From positions 1,602-65,601 of the forward strand of contig NZ_KB899991.1 of the NCBI RefSeq assembly GCF_000378505.1: 64,000 bases of DNA. Direction: 5' to 3'. Positions 36,058 to 44,791 of the stretch are shown here, in pieces. Both the position numbers and the translations under genes were made by a program. The DNA is from Modicisalibacter luteus DSM 23508. Lineage in GTDB: Bacteria; Pseudomonadota; Gammaproteobacteria; Pseudomonadales; Halomonadaceae. The stretch's first letter is position 1. The number at the start of each line of letters is the position of its first letter. The notes beneath the pieces are model-generated. The model searched no databases. It worked only from the letters and a program-made list of their open reading frames with translations, and had not been told where the DNA came from.

Positions 36058-36610
36058 CTTGTTTTCCTATACGAAAAGGTTTTCCAAAATGTGGGAATCG
36101 TACCGTCACGCGCGGGTGATGGCGAGTCCCTTGGGTTGTCCAACTGGTTTTTTACAGCTATACGGCCTGACCGTGGCTATAGCGTGGCCATCTTTCTTGC
36201 CAGCGTCCAGCCATGCGCACCCAAGGTGGCTAACGGGCGTGCCAACCTACTTTGCCCTAGGAATGAGTCGCTTCATTGAGTACGCATAGCGTACACAGCC
36301 AGGTTGTCTAGACTGAATTTGGCCGGTAATGTAGCGATGTTTCTTATTGGAAACAAGTTTCTCTGACCGTGCTAGGTGACACCGTACCCTCAAGGGTGGC
36401 AAATGGCATATCCGGCCTTATCGACGAAAGTCCCAAGATTTTCCTGCCTTGGCATTTTGAGACGAAATTTTCCCACATAAGACTGGGTCTCAGTGGCGGT
36501 ATTCGCTAAGGTAAGCGGGTTCTCAAGAAGCGGGTCGCTTCTCCGACATGTCAAGGGCTCTGCGATATGCCGCAAGCCCATAACAACAAGCGAATCATTG
36601 GAGTATTCAC
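36058..36610. other. Divergent control region between gcvH and the symporter gene
   Basis: These 553 bases hold no gene. They should carry promoters for both the gcvHP and symporter-gcvT transcripts. I looked for a tandem glycine riboswitch upstream of either and could not recognise its conserved core. A GAAAC-AA-GTTTC palindrome lies at 36350-36361. A short hairpin-forming GC-rich stretch (CGGGTTCTCAAGAAGCGGGTCGC) is near 36517. Confidence 0.45.
36339..36361. promoter_or_regulatory. Palindromic operator candidate (GAAAC-AA-GTTTC)
   Basis: GAAACAAGTTTC at 36350-36361 is a perfect inverted repeat with two-base spacer. A further GTTTC at 36339-36343 makes a TGTTTC-N6-GAAACA arrangement with the left arm. 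The half-site and spacing resemble the TetR-type PsrA box (G/CAAAC-N2-4-GTTTG/C). It is 250 bases ahead of the symporter gene. Confidence 0.35.
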
Positions 36611-37990
36611 GTGGAAACGTTGACAAGCATTCTATCAGCCATCGAAGGGGTGGTCTGGGGCCCCCTGATGCTCATGCTGTTGCTTGGAGTGGGGCTGTAT
36701 TTGCAAGTGGGCCTGAAAGTCATGCCCATCCGAAAGCTTGGCATGGGGTTCAAACTATTGTGGCAGGGCCGCACGACGGCCGAGGGTGACGAGAAAGAAG
36801 GCGAGGTGTCGCCTTTCAATGCATTGATGACATCGCTATCCGCCACGATCGGGACCGGTAACATAGCCGGTGTCGCAACGGCGATCTTTCTGGGCGGCCC
36901 GGGTGCGGTGTTCTGGATGTGGATTACCGCGCTGGTGGGCATGGCGACAAAGTTTGCCGAGGCCGTGCTGGCCGTTCGCTATCGCGAGGTCGACGAGGCA
37001 GGGGACCACGTCGGTGGCCCCATGTATTACATTCGCAATGGCCTGGGGCGTAAGTGGGCCTGGCTTGGCGCGCTGTTCGCCTTTTTCGGTGCCGTGGCCG
37101 CGTTCGGTATCGGCAACACCGTGCAGTCCAACTCGGTTGCAGATGGGCTCAACGAGTCGTTGAACCTGCCACACTGGCTGACAGGTATCGTGATCATGTT
37201 ACTGGCCGGTGCCGTGATTCTGGGTGGGATCAAGCGCATCGCCAAGGTGGCCGGTAAGTTGGTGCCGCTGATGGCAGTTGCCTACTTGATCTGTGGACTG
37301 TTGGTTCTGTTCATCAATGCCGACCAGATCGGTTCGGCGCTCGGCCTGATTTTCGGCCATGCCTTTACGCCGGCATCGGCAGTAGGAGGCTTCGCCGGGG
37401 CGGCAGTCGCCAAGGCTATCCAGTTCGGTGTGGCGCGTGGCGTGTTCTCCAACGAGGCGGGGTTAGGCAGTGCGCCGATTGCCCACGCCGCCGCTCAGAC
37501 CAAGAACCCGGTTCGCCAAGGCTTGGTGGCAATGCTCGGTACCTTCATCGATACGATCATTGTCTGCTCGATTACGGCATTGGCAATCCTGACCACCAGC
37601 GAGTGGACGTCGGGAGAGACCGGAGCGGCGCTGACGACCATGGCCTTCAACAATTCGCTGCCGGGCGTGGGACAGTACGTCGTTTCCTTCGCGTTAGCTG
37701 TGTTTGCCTTCACGACGATTCTCGGCTGGGCATTCTATGGTGAAAAATGCTTCGAGTATTTGTTCGGTGTCCGTTCGATCAAGTTTTATCGTGTGGTCTA
37801 CATTCTGGCCATTCTTGCGGGTGCAGTCGCCCCGCTGGACTTCGTCTGGCTGATGGCCAGCGTCTTTAATGCTCTGATGGCCATTCCCAACCTGATTGCC
37901 TTGGCCTTGCTGTCGCCGGTCGTATTCAAGCTGACCAAAGACTACTTCGATGGTAAGCCCGTGCTGCCGGGTGAGGACCTGGGGCGCTGA
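36611..37990 (+). CDS. Sodium:alanine/glycine symporter (AGCS family)
   Basis: A 459-residue, 11-12-helix Na+-amino acid symporter. The AGCS signature is complete: SATIGTGNIAGVATAIFLGGPGAVFWMWITALVGMATKFAEAVLAVRYRE, followed by GGPMYYIRNGLG and the SNEAGLGSAPIAHAAA stretch. Start is GTG with GGAG seven bases upstream. The co-directed gcvT 38 bases later implies a glycine-uptake-and-cleavage unit. Alanine transport is the default family name; the context argues for glycine. Confidence 0.93.
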   Translation: METLTSILSAIEGVVWGPLMLMLLLGVGLYLQVGLKVMPIRKLGMGFKLLWQGRTTAEGDEKEGEVSPFNALMTSLSATIGTGNIAGVATAIFLGGPGAVFWMWITALVGMATKFAEAVLAVRYREVDEAGDHVGGPMYYIRNGLGRKWAWLGALFAFFGAVAAFGIGNTVQSNSVADGLNESLNLPHWLTGIVIMLLAGAVILGGIKRIAKVAGKLVPLMAVAYLICGLLVLFINADQIGSALGLIFGHAFTPASAVGGFAGAAVAKAIQFGVARGVFSNEAGLGSAPIAHAAAQTKNPVRQGLVAMLGTFIDTIIVCSITALAILTTSEWTSGETGAALTTMAFNNSLPGVGQYVVSFALAVFAFTTILGWAFYGEKCFEYLFGVRSIKFYRVVYILAILAGAVAPLDFVWLMASVFNALMAIPNLIALALLSPVVFKLTKDYFDGKPVLPGEDLGR

Positions 37991-38028
37991 GCCGCTGATA
38001 TCATCGAACCATGACGAGGAGCGACCCG

Positions 38029-39141
38029 ATGTATGAACTTGGCAAGACCCCGTTACACGATCTACACGTGGAGCTGGGTGCAAAGATGGTCGAATTTGCT
38101 GGTTATTCCATGCCGGTCCAGTATCCCCTTGGGGTCAAGAAGGAACATGAGCATACACGCTCGGCCTGTGGGCTTTTCGATGTTTCGCACATGGGCCAGA
38201 TCAGGGTGAGTGGCCCCGACCCCGCCCAAGCGTTGGAGTCGCTGGTGTGCGCCGACATCGTGGGGCTGCGCGAGGGTATGCAACGCTATGCGCTGTTTAC
38301 AGGGACCGAGGGTGGCATACTTGACGACCTTATGGTGGTCAATGCTGGCGACCATCTTTATCTCGTAGTCAATGCAGCCTGTAAGGCGCAGGACATCGCC
38401 CACCTGCGTATGGGGCTGGGAAGCGAGTATAAGGTTGAAGAGCTTGACCGTGGCCTGCTGGCACTACAAGGGCCGAAGGCCGCCGAGGTGATGGCTCGAC
38501 ACTGCCCTGAAGCGTGTGAAATGACCTTCATGCAGCATGGGCGACATGAGGTGGCGGGTATTCCGGTATGGATCAGTCGTAGCGGTTATACCGGTGAGGA
38601 CGGCTTCGAAATCTCGGTCGCGACGCAGGATTGCGAATCGCTTGCGCGACGCCTGTTGAGCGAGCCGGAAGTCGAGCCGATCGGCCTTGGTGCCCGTGAT
38701 TCGTTGCGTCTGGAAGCCGGATTGTGTCTGTACGGGCACGATATCGACCAGACCACCACGCCAGTGGAAGCCGGGTTGATCTGGGCTGTCGGCAAGACGC
38801 GCCGCTATGGCGGCGAGCGTGAAGCGGGATTTCTCGGCGCAGACATTATTCTTCATCAGGTCCAGGCCAAAGATCATATGCGCAAGCGTGTAGGCCTGCT
38901 TGGAGAAGGGCGTGCTCCGGTGCGTGAAGGTGCCGAGATATATAGCGAAGACGACAGGCACATTGGCACGGTGACGTCGGGCAGCTTCGGGCCGACGGTT
39001 GGCAAGCCTGTAGCCATGGGCTATGTGGCGATCGATGATGCCGACATCGGTAATGTCGTTTATGCCGAGGTGCGTGGTAAACGCCTACCGATGACGGTCA
39101 GCAAGATGCCGTTCGTCGAGCCCGGTTATTACCGTGGCTAG
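38029..39141 (+). CDS. gcvT: Aminomethyltransferase, glycine cleavage T protein
   Basis: A 370-residue T protein that moves the methylene from GcvH-bound aminomethyl to tetrahydrofolate, releasing ammonia. Marks are LHVELGAKMVEFAGYSMPVQYPLGVKKEHEHTRSACGLFDVSHMGQ, GILDDLMV, and GYTGEDGFEI. GAGGAG at 38016-38021 supports this start rather than an ATG six codons earlier. It is placed with the symporter and split from gcvHP, unlike the common gcvTHP order. A terminator follows. Confidence 0.96.
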   Translation: MYELGKTPLHDLHVELGAKMVEFAGYSMPVQYPLGVKKEHEHTRSACGLFDVSHMGQIRVSGPDPAQALESLVCADIVGLREGMQRYALFTGTEGGILDDLMVVNAGDHLYLVVNAACKAQDIAHLRMGLGSEYKVEELDRGLLALQGPKAAEVMARHCPEACEMTFMQHGRHEVAGIPVWISRSGYTGEDGFEISVATQDCESLARRLLSEPEVEPIGLGARDSLRLEAGLCLYGHDIDQTTTPVEAGLIWAVGKTRRYGGEREAGFLGADIILHQVQAKDHMRKRVGLLGEGRAPVREGAEIYSEDDRHIGTVTSGSFGPTVGKPVAMGYVAIDDADIGNVVYAEVRGKRLPMTVSKMPFVEPGYYRG

Positions 39142-39161
39142 AAGGTTATACCGTTATCTTT

Positions 39162-39189
39162 CAAGCCGCCCCATGAGGCGGCTTTTTTG
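39162..39189. terminator. Terminator between gcvT and the LysM gene
   Basis: AAGCCGCC-CCATGA-GGCGGCTT followed by TTTT. It lies between convergent genes. Confidence 0.85.
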
Positions 39190-39212
39190 TATCTACTCAT
39201 CGCCTGAGGGTA

Positions 39213-40145
39213 TCAGCGCAAGTACTTTCGAGGATCGATGGGCTTGCCTCCATGACGCACATCGAACAGCAGATCATAACGCTCGGTGGCAGAGCTGTAG
39301 CCCACCGTGCAGACCGCCGTCCCCGTGGAGACGGTCTGGCCTTCCTTGACCTTCAGGTCGTCACATAGTGCATAGACGCTTTGAAGGTTGTTGGCATGAT
39401 GAATGATCACCACCTTGCCAAGATGGCGCATGCTGTTGGCGAAACTTACCTTACCGGTCGCCACGCTCCTTGCCTGGCTGCCATCGTGAGTACTCAGCAG
39501 CATGGGTTGCAAGCTGCCACGGCTGTCCTTGCCGAACTCGCGTACGACACGGTAGTCATCGAGTGGCCAGGGCCAATTCGTCCGTAGGTTCGGCAATGGG
39601 CCGGGGTCGGGAGCTTTGGCTGGCCTTTTGGTTGGAGCTGCTGGCTTTGGCTTTGGAGAGGAGGGTCGACTTGCGACACGCTTAGTGCTCCCACGCAGAG
39701 GCACTTGGAGGAGGTGCCCCACTTTCAGGGCGTTGGGGTTTATCGAACGATTGGCGGCCTGAATCTTGTCTGAGGTCGTACCGAAGTACCTGGCAATGCT
39801 CGAATAGGTGTCGCCGGGGCGTACCTGGTATCGATAAGGACCGCCCGAGGGAGCACGCTCATGCTTTGTTGGCACCATGATGCGCTGGCCGACGGCTAGC
39901 TTATGCGGATCGACGCCAGGGTTGAAGCGCATTAGACGAACAAGCGGGACATCGGCACGCCTGGCAATCGCACCCAATGTGTCGCCACGCTGGATCGTTA
40001 CCCAGTTGCCTGCAAGGGTGGAAGGGCTTCGCCAGGTCATTGAGCCTGTCGGTGTGGCGCAGCCGCTCAGCAGCAGGCAAAGCAGGGAGATCAGTGCAAT
40101 GAGTCTAGGAATTGATCTTTGTCCTGCCACAAGGCGTTGAGCCAT
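39213..40145 (-). CDS. LysM/LytM-domain lipoprotein (NlpD-like)
   Basis: A 310-residue lipoprotein with lipobox LLSGC at about residue 29. Two LysM peptidoglycan-binding domains (VTIQRGDTLGAIARRADV... and YQVRPGDTYSSIARYFG...) are followed by a Pro/Lys linker and a C-terminal M23/LytM domain. In that domain the zinc-binding HxxxD is degenerate (THDGSQARS, missing Asp), while the later HH and HGG remain. Such NlpD/EnvC-like proteins are not enzymes but activate murein amidases at division. Its 5' end overlaps the next gene's 3' end by 55 bases. Confidence 0.85.
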   Translation of the reverse strand: MAQRLVAGQRSIPRLIALISLLCLLLSGCATPTGSMTWRSPSTLAGNWVTIQRGDTLGAIARRADVPLVRLMRFNPGVDPHKLAVGQRIMVPTKHERAPSGGPYRYQVRPGDTYSSIARYFGTTSDKIQAANRSINPNALKVGHLLQVPLRGSTKRVASRPSSPKPKPAAPTKRPAKAPDPGPLPNLRTNWPWPLDDYRVVREFGKDSRGSLQPMLLSTHDGSQARSVATGKVSFANSMRHLGKVVIIHHANNLQSVYALCDDLKVKEGQTVSTGTAVCTVGYSSATERYDLLFDVRHGGKPIDPRKYLR

Positions 40146-40963
40146 CTCTGGAAACGTTCCTTATACTGCGGGTCCTGGTGATAATCTCCACCGTGCATCC
40201 AATTCGGCAGGTCGAGGCGTCGAGCATATAGGCTCACGGCGGCTTCCCGTCCGCAAAGAAAATCCCAGAAGCTAGGGCATTCGCGCGTATAGCCCAGTGT
40301 GACATCAAGGACACCATTGAGTCGCCGACCCAACAGGCTGACGACTTGGGCCGTGCCGCCAGCCTTGGGCCGTAGCAAATGGCGGTAAGGGCTATTCTGC
40401 ATGCGTTGCTTGGCGGTGGTGAAGCGCGTCCCTTCAACGAAATTGTAGATCGCCATGGGCATCTGCTGGGCACGCTCGCATAACCGCTCGGTTTCTTGCC
40501 TGTCACGCATGGCGAGGGTGGGGTTGCGTGCCAGAGCGTCTCGATTGTAGCGACGCATGAACGGGAACTCGAGGGCCCACCATGCCAGCCCGATCACCGG
40601 GAGCCAGATCAGCTCGCGCTTGAGAAAAAAACGGGGCATCGGGATGCGGCGGTGCAAGGCCATCTGCAACAGGAAAATATCCGTCCAACTACGATGATTG
40701 GAAATGACCAGCCACCACTGGTGGGGCGACAGCCCCTCCGGCAGGTGGATGTCCAAGCGAGGCTTGAGCCAGCGCCGCATCCACCACAAGTTTGTCCCAA
40801 TCCAGGCCAGGGCTATACGGTTCAGGGCACCGAGTAGCCGTAAGCGCAGCCGGCGTGTTGGAGTGACGAGTTTCAGCAAGGTCAGGGCGTACAATGGGAC
40901 GGCCCAGAACAGGGTGCTGAGCACCAGTAGCAGAATGCTCACGAGCCCCTTGAGGGTCGACAT
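40091..40963 (-). CDS. Lysophospholipid-type acyltransferase (YihG-like)
   Basis: A 290-residue PlsC-superfamily acyltransferase with an N-terminal membrane helix (LVSILLLVLSTLFWAVPLYAL). The catalytic NHRSWTDIFLLQ (HxxxxD motif), the FVEGTRFT motif and the intervening KRELIWLP block fit the LPLAT family, and the TxxK-rich C-terminal half fits YihG. It transfers acyl chains to a lysophospholipid at the inner membrane. Start ATG 40963 has AAGGAG six bases upstream. It shares an overlapping transcript with the LysM lipoprotein. Confidence 0.86.
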   Translation of the reverse strand: MSTLKGLVSILLLVLSTLFWAVPLYALTLLKLVTPTRRLRLRLLGALNRIALAWIGTNLWWMRRWLKPRLDIHLPEGLSPHQWWLVISNHRSWTDIFLLQMALHRRIPMPRFFLKRELIWLPVIGLAWWALEFPFMRRYNRDALARNPTLAMRDRQETERLCERAQQMPMAIYNFVEGTRFTTAKQRMQNSPYRHLLRPKAGGTAQVVSLLGRRLNGVLDVTLGYTRECPSFWDFLCGREAAVSLYARRLDLPNWMHGGDYHQDPQYKERFQRWLNALWQDKDQFLDSLH

Positions 40964-41067
40964 GTCATGCTCCTTCAATGGCGTGGCGACATGCTACTGG
41001 ATGCGGTTGAAACTGCCCAGCCTTGATGTTTGCTCCTCGCCGTTGTCAGCGGCGAGGGAGTGGCGGG

Positions 41068-43017
41068 TTACTGCTGTAGTTCGGGAAGGTTCTTGTAGAG
41101 GTCGAGCGCTTCGGGGTTGGCCAGGGCATCCTGATTCTTGACTGGCCGACCGTGGACTATATTACGCACTGCCAGCTCGACGATCTTGCCCGACAGGGTG
41201 CGGGGAATATCGCTGACCTGGATAATCTTCGCGGGAACGTGGCGTGGGCTGGTATTGGTGCGAATCGTACGGCGGATCTCGTCGCGCAGGGCGTCATCGA
41301 GTCCAATGCCCGGCTGCAGGCGGACGAATAGGATGACGCGAATGTCATCACCCCACTCCTGACCGATACATAGCGACTCGAGGACCCCTTCTACCTTCTC
41401 CACCTGACGATAGATTTCGGCGGTACCGATACGTACGCCGCCCGGGTTGAGTACGGCATCAGAGCGGCCATGAATGATCAGGCCGTCCACGGCCGTGATC
41501 TCGGCATAGTCGCCGTGTGCCCAGATGCCTGGAAATGTTGAGAAGTAGGCATCCCGGTAACGTTCCCCATTCGGATCGTTCCAGAAGCCGATGGGCATTG
41601 AGGGGAAGGGACGGGTGCATACCAGTTCGCCCTTGTCCTCGCGCAATGGTTTTCCATCGTCATCGAAGACATCCACCGCCATGCCCAGGCCACGGCATTG
41701 CAACTGGCCGCGGTAGACCGGACGTATCGGGCAGCCCAGGGCAAAGCAGGAGACGATATCGGTACCTCCCGAGATCGAGGCCAGCAGCAGGTTCGGATCG
41801 ATATCACGATAAACGTAGTCGAAGGACTCATGGGCGAGAGCCGATCCGGTGGACAGCACGGCGCGCAAGCGGGAAAGGTCATGGCTGCGACCAGGCTTGA
41901 GGCCTTCCTTCTCGCAAGCGGCGATGTATTTGGCGCTGGTACCGAAAACGGTGATTCCCTCACGTTCGGCCAGCGACCACAACACGTCGGGTGCAGGAGA
42001 GAACGGAGAGCCATCGAACAGCACCAGTGTCGAGCCACAGGCCAGGCCGGAAACCAGCCAGTTCCACATCATCCATCCGCAGGTGGTGTAGTAGAAAAGC
42101 ACATCGTCGGCGCGCAGGTCGGTATGCAGGCGGTGCTCCTTGAGATGCTGCAACAGCGTGCCGCCGGCCGAATGGACAATGCATTTCGGGGCGCCGGTGG
42201 TGCCCGACGAGTAAAGGATATAGAGCGGGTGATCGAAGGGCTGGGACTCGAATTCGATCTCACTGGCATTGTTGTTGAGGTAATCGTGCCAGGCAACCGC
42301 CTTGTCGATGCCGTGCGTGTCGGCTTCCTCATGCAAAAAAGGAAAGACCACCACCTGATTCAGCGACTCGATGGCACTGCTGATCTGAGCAAGACGTTCA
42401 CGGGTATCGATGGACTTGCCGTTCCAGGTGTAGCCATCGGTGGCGATCAGGACCTTGGGCTGAATCTGGCCGAAACGATCAATCACGCCATTGAAACCGA
42501 AATCGGGAGAACAGCTCGACCATACGGCTCCCAGGCTGGCCGTGGCGAGCATGGCAATGACGGCATGCTCGCTGTTGGGTACGAACCCCGCCACACGATC
42601 ACCGGCAGTGATGCCGCTGCCACGCAGGGCGTGTGCCAGATTGGCGACCTGATCGTGGAGCTCGGAATAGCTCAGTTGCTGGCGGCGTCCGCGCTCATCG
42701 CAGGCAATCAGGGCCGGATGTTCATCGCGGCGACGCAGCAAGTTGGCGGCGTAATTGAGCCGGGCATGGGGAAACCAGCGGGCCCCCGGCATGGCATCGG
42801 GGCGCTCAAGCACAGTGTCGCCTTGGGCGTCGGCCAGCAGGTCGCTTTCTTCCCAGACGAGTTGCCAGAATATCTCTAGATTGTCCACGCTCCATGCGTG
42901 CAGTGCCGCATAATCGCTCAGGTCTGTGCCATGTTCGCGATTGATACGTTGCATGAGAGCGTACATCTGTGTGGCTTCGATCTCGGATCGGGAAGGCTGC
43001 CAGAGCGGTTGCGACAT
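41068..43017 (-). CDS. Acetoacetate-CoA ligase
   Basis: A 649-residue acyl-adenylate synthetase of the acetoacetyl-CoA synthetase family. ATP motif YILYSSGTTGAPKCIVHSAGGTLLQHLKEH and the C-terminal LSGKIVELAVR lysine motif are complete, with GGTDIVSCFALGCP in between. It converts acetoacetate, CoA and ATP to acetoacetyl-CoA in the cytoplasm. AAGGAGGG is eight bases ahead of the ATG. It is divergent from an MFS gene and close to 3-hydroxybutyrate dehydrogenase (4.5 kb away), so it serves 3-hydroxybutyrate use. Confidence 0.94.
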   Translation of the reverse strand: MSQPLWQPSRSEIEATQMYALMQRINREHGTDLSDYAALHAWSVDNLEIFWQLVWEESDLLADAQGDTVLERPDAMPGARWFPHARLNYAANLLRRRDEHPALIACDERGRRQQLSYSELHDQVANLAHALRGSGITAGDRVAGFVPNSEHAVIAMLATASLGAVWSSCSPDFGFNGVIDRFGQIQPKVLIATDGYTWNGKSIDTRERLAQISSAIESLNQVVVFPFLHEEADTHGIDKAVAWHDYLNNNASEIEFESQPFDHPLYILYSSGTTGAPKCIVHSAGGTLLQHLKEHRLHTDLRADDVLFYYTTCGWMMWNWLVSGLACGSTLVLFDGSPFSPAPDVLWSLAEREGITVFGTSAKYIAACEKEGLKPGRSHDLSRLRAVLSTGSALAHESFDYVYRDIDPNLLLASISGGTDIVSCFALGCPIRPVYRGQLQCRGLGMAVDVFDDDGKPLREDKGELVCTRPFPSMPIGFWNDPNGERYRDAYFSTFPGIWAHGDYAEITAVDGLIIHGRSDAVLNPGGVRIGTAEIYRQVEKVEGVLESLCIGQEWGDDIRVILFVRLQPGIGLDDALRDEIRRTIRTNTSPRHVPAKIIQVSDIPRTLSGKIVELAVRNIVHGRPVKNQDALANPEALDLYKNLPELQQ

Positions 43018-43203
43018 GCTGTCCCTCCTTCATTGTTGGTTGTCTGATTAGGTGGGAATCGCAGCACTTGCTGTTGGCTCACGCCAAGCGTGGGCAGGTC
43101 AGGGTGGTGCGCTGCAAAACGATTCCAATTAAAACTACCCCGCGCGTGATTGTCACGGGCTAGCGCTGTCTCTTTTGCCCTTTGTCTAATAAACGTCCAA
43201 ACT

Positions 43204-43230
43204 CGAAATGATGAAAAACTGATCATTTCG
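43204..43230. promoter_or_regulatory. Inverted repeat, likely operator
   Basis: CGAAATGAT at 43204-43212 and its exact reverse complement ATCATTTCG at 43222-43230 are separated by nine bases. The spacing puts the half-sites on the same face of the helix, as for a dimeric regulator. It is about 190 bases upstream of the acetoacetate-CoA ligase start. Confidence 0.45.
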
Positions 43231-43287
43231 TAATAGACCAGCGTTTCATCAATGTTCCGCGCGACTGCGCAATAGCCTTGCACAGCC

Positions 43288-43310
43288 TTATCCACAGATT
43301 CTGTGCATAA
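43288..43310. promoter_or_regulatory. Two facing DnaA boxes
   Basis: TTATCCACA at 43288-43296 and TGTGCATAA at 43302-43310 (TTATGCACA on the other strand). Both match the strong consensus TTATNCACA with five bases between. It lies 130 bases before the MFS start. No replication genes are nearby. Confidence 0.55.
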
Positions 43311-43438
43311 GCGGAATAGCTGTGAAATTTCCTTACCAAGTTTTGAGAGCTACCTTGGGGAGGGTAGACTTTCGAGCATATGCCGGCCAGTGAGCTGGCT
43401 AGTGCGTTTTTTATACGTCAGAAGAGGGAGACGAATCC

Positions 43439-44779
43439 TTGCGCGGCTTGCCTGCAACCTTGCCGATTCTTTTCGTTTGCGAAATCAGCTTCCTGCTCGG
43501 CCATGGCCTGATCATGACCCTGCTTGGGGTGCGCATGTCTCTCGAGGGGTTTCCGTCTCAAATGGCGGGGCTGCTGATGTCGAGTTTCTCGCTCGGGTTC
43601 GTGTTGGGCAGCTACTTCATCGAAAAGCGTATTCGATCGGTCGGTCACATCCGTGTCTTCGCGGCCTGCGCTGCCACGCTGGCGGTGACTGCCATGCTGC
43701 ATGGTTTATGGATCAATCCCTGGGCATGGCTGGTGTGGCGTGTGGCTGGTGGCGCGGCCACGGCGGGTCTGCTGATGGTCATGGAGTCATGGGTATCAGG
43801 GGAGTCCACTAACGAAAACCGGGGCAAGGTGCTGGGCTGGTACATGATCATTTCGACGCTGTCCTTGGCGGGAGGACAGTGGATGTTGAACCTGGCCGAT
43901 CCGGCAACGGCTGTTCTCTTCTCAGTATCAGGCATGCTCTTCGCACTGGCGCTGGTGCCGTTATCCATACACCGTATTCATGGCCCATCCCAGGGAAGCC
44001 ATGACGTGGCCCATAAGATCAAGCTGAGCGAACTTTTTAAACGCGCGCCGGTTGGTCTGGTGGGGGCATTTACCGCTGGCCTCATGGCGCAGGCATTCTT
44101 CGCCATGACTCCCTATTATGGGCAGGAAATCGGCCTTACGACCCGCGAGACTTCCCAGTTCATGGCCATAACCACCATGGTTGCGCTGGTGGCCCAATGG
44201 ACGCTGGGGCGTGTTTCGGATCGTATCGATCGCCGCAAGGTAATTCTTTTCATGGCCGTGGTGATGGCGGTGACAGGCAGTGTAATTTCCATGGCGGCCG
44301 CCTACAGCTATCTGGCGCTGATCACCGTAGCCTGCCTACATACCGCCATGCTGCACACCCTGTATTCGTTGAGCCTGGCTCATACCCACGATTGGCTGGA
44401 GCCGTCGGAGATCATTGCGGCGAATGCCAAGCTGATGATCTGGTATGGCGTTGGTTCGATCATAGGACCATTCAGCGCTTCCCTGGTCATGCAGGGGGTC
44501 GGGCCAGAGGGGCTATGGCTATTTCTGGGTGCTGCCGCGCTGGCTTTAGGTGTATTCGTGCTCGTAAGACTGCACGGCCGGCGGGGATTGGAGCCCGAAG
44601 TCGAGCAAGAGCCGTTTGCCCCCATGCCTCTGGTCGAGACGTCGCATTATCTCAACGAGCTCGACCAGCAGCGCTATGAGATGCAGCAAATGGAACTGGA
44701 TTTCGAACGCCACGACGAGCCTGAGGCGGTTGATGCGCCGGCTCGATCCAGTGACATGGAGCCTGCCGATAAGACGTGA
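43439..44779 (+). CDS. MFS transporter (YcaD-like)
   Basis: A 446-residue, 12-helix major facilitator. The sugar-transporter-like loop motif GSYFIEKRIRSVGHIRVFA (loop 2-3) and WRVAGGAATAGLLMVMESWVSGES in helix 4-5 are like E. coli YcaD. The hydrophilic C-terminal tail of 80 residues (from about 365) is acidic and disordered. The start is TTG with AGAGGGAG eight bases upstream. Substrate is unknown; the proximity to an acetoacetate enzyme is suggestive only. Confidence 0.85.
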   Translation: MRGLPATLPILFVCEISFLLGHGLIMTLLGVRMSLEGFPSQMAGLLMSSFSLGFVLGSYFIEKRIRSVGHIRVFAACAATLAVTAMLHGLWINPWAWLVWRVAGGAATAGLLMVMESWVSGESTNENRGKVLGWYMIISTLSLAGGQWMLNLADPATAVLFSVSGMLFALALVPLSIHRIHGPSQGSHDVAHKIKLSELFKRAPVGLVGAFTAGLMAQAFFAMTPYYGQEIGLTTRETSQFMAITTMVALVAQWTLGRVSDRIDRRKVILFMAVVMAVTGSVISMAAAYSYLALITVACLHTAMLHTLYSLSLAHTHDWLEPSEIIAANAKLMIWYGVGSIIGPFSASLVMQGVGPEGLWLFLGAAALALGVFVLVRLHGRRGLEPEVEQEPFAPMPLVETSHYLNELDQQRYEMQQMELDFERHDEPEAVDAPARSSDMEPADKT

Positions 44780-44791
44780 GGCGGCACGACT

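Larger units (their letters stand above)
43018..43438. other. Divergent regulatory region, acetoacetate-CoA ligase / MFS gene
   Basis: These 421 bases hold no gene. Two structured sites stand out. One is a nine-base inverted repeat (CGAAATGAT/ATCATTTCG) with nine-base spacer at 43204-43230. The other is a pair of facing DnaA-box sequences at 43288-43310. Promoters for both flanking genes should lie here. Confidence 0.5.

Noticed and set aside
36058-36610. Glycine riboswitch in the gcv/symporter gap
   Set aside because: Expected from context, but I could not see the conserved tandem aptamer core. A covariance search would decide.
41698-42879. A 393-codon plus-strand frame inside the acetoacetate-CoA ligase gene
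   Set aside because: The minus-strand ligase is complete with all motifs. The antisense frame has no family resemblance and arises from high GC content.
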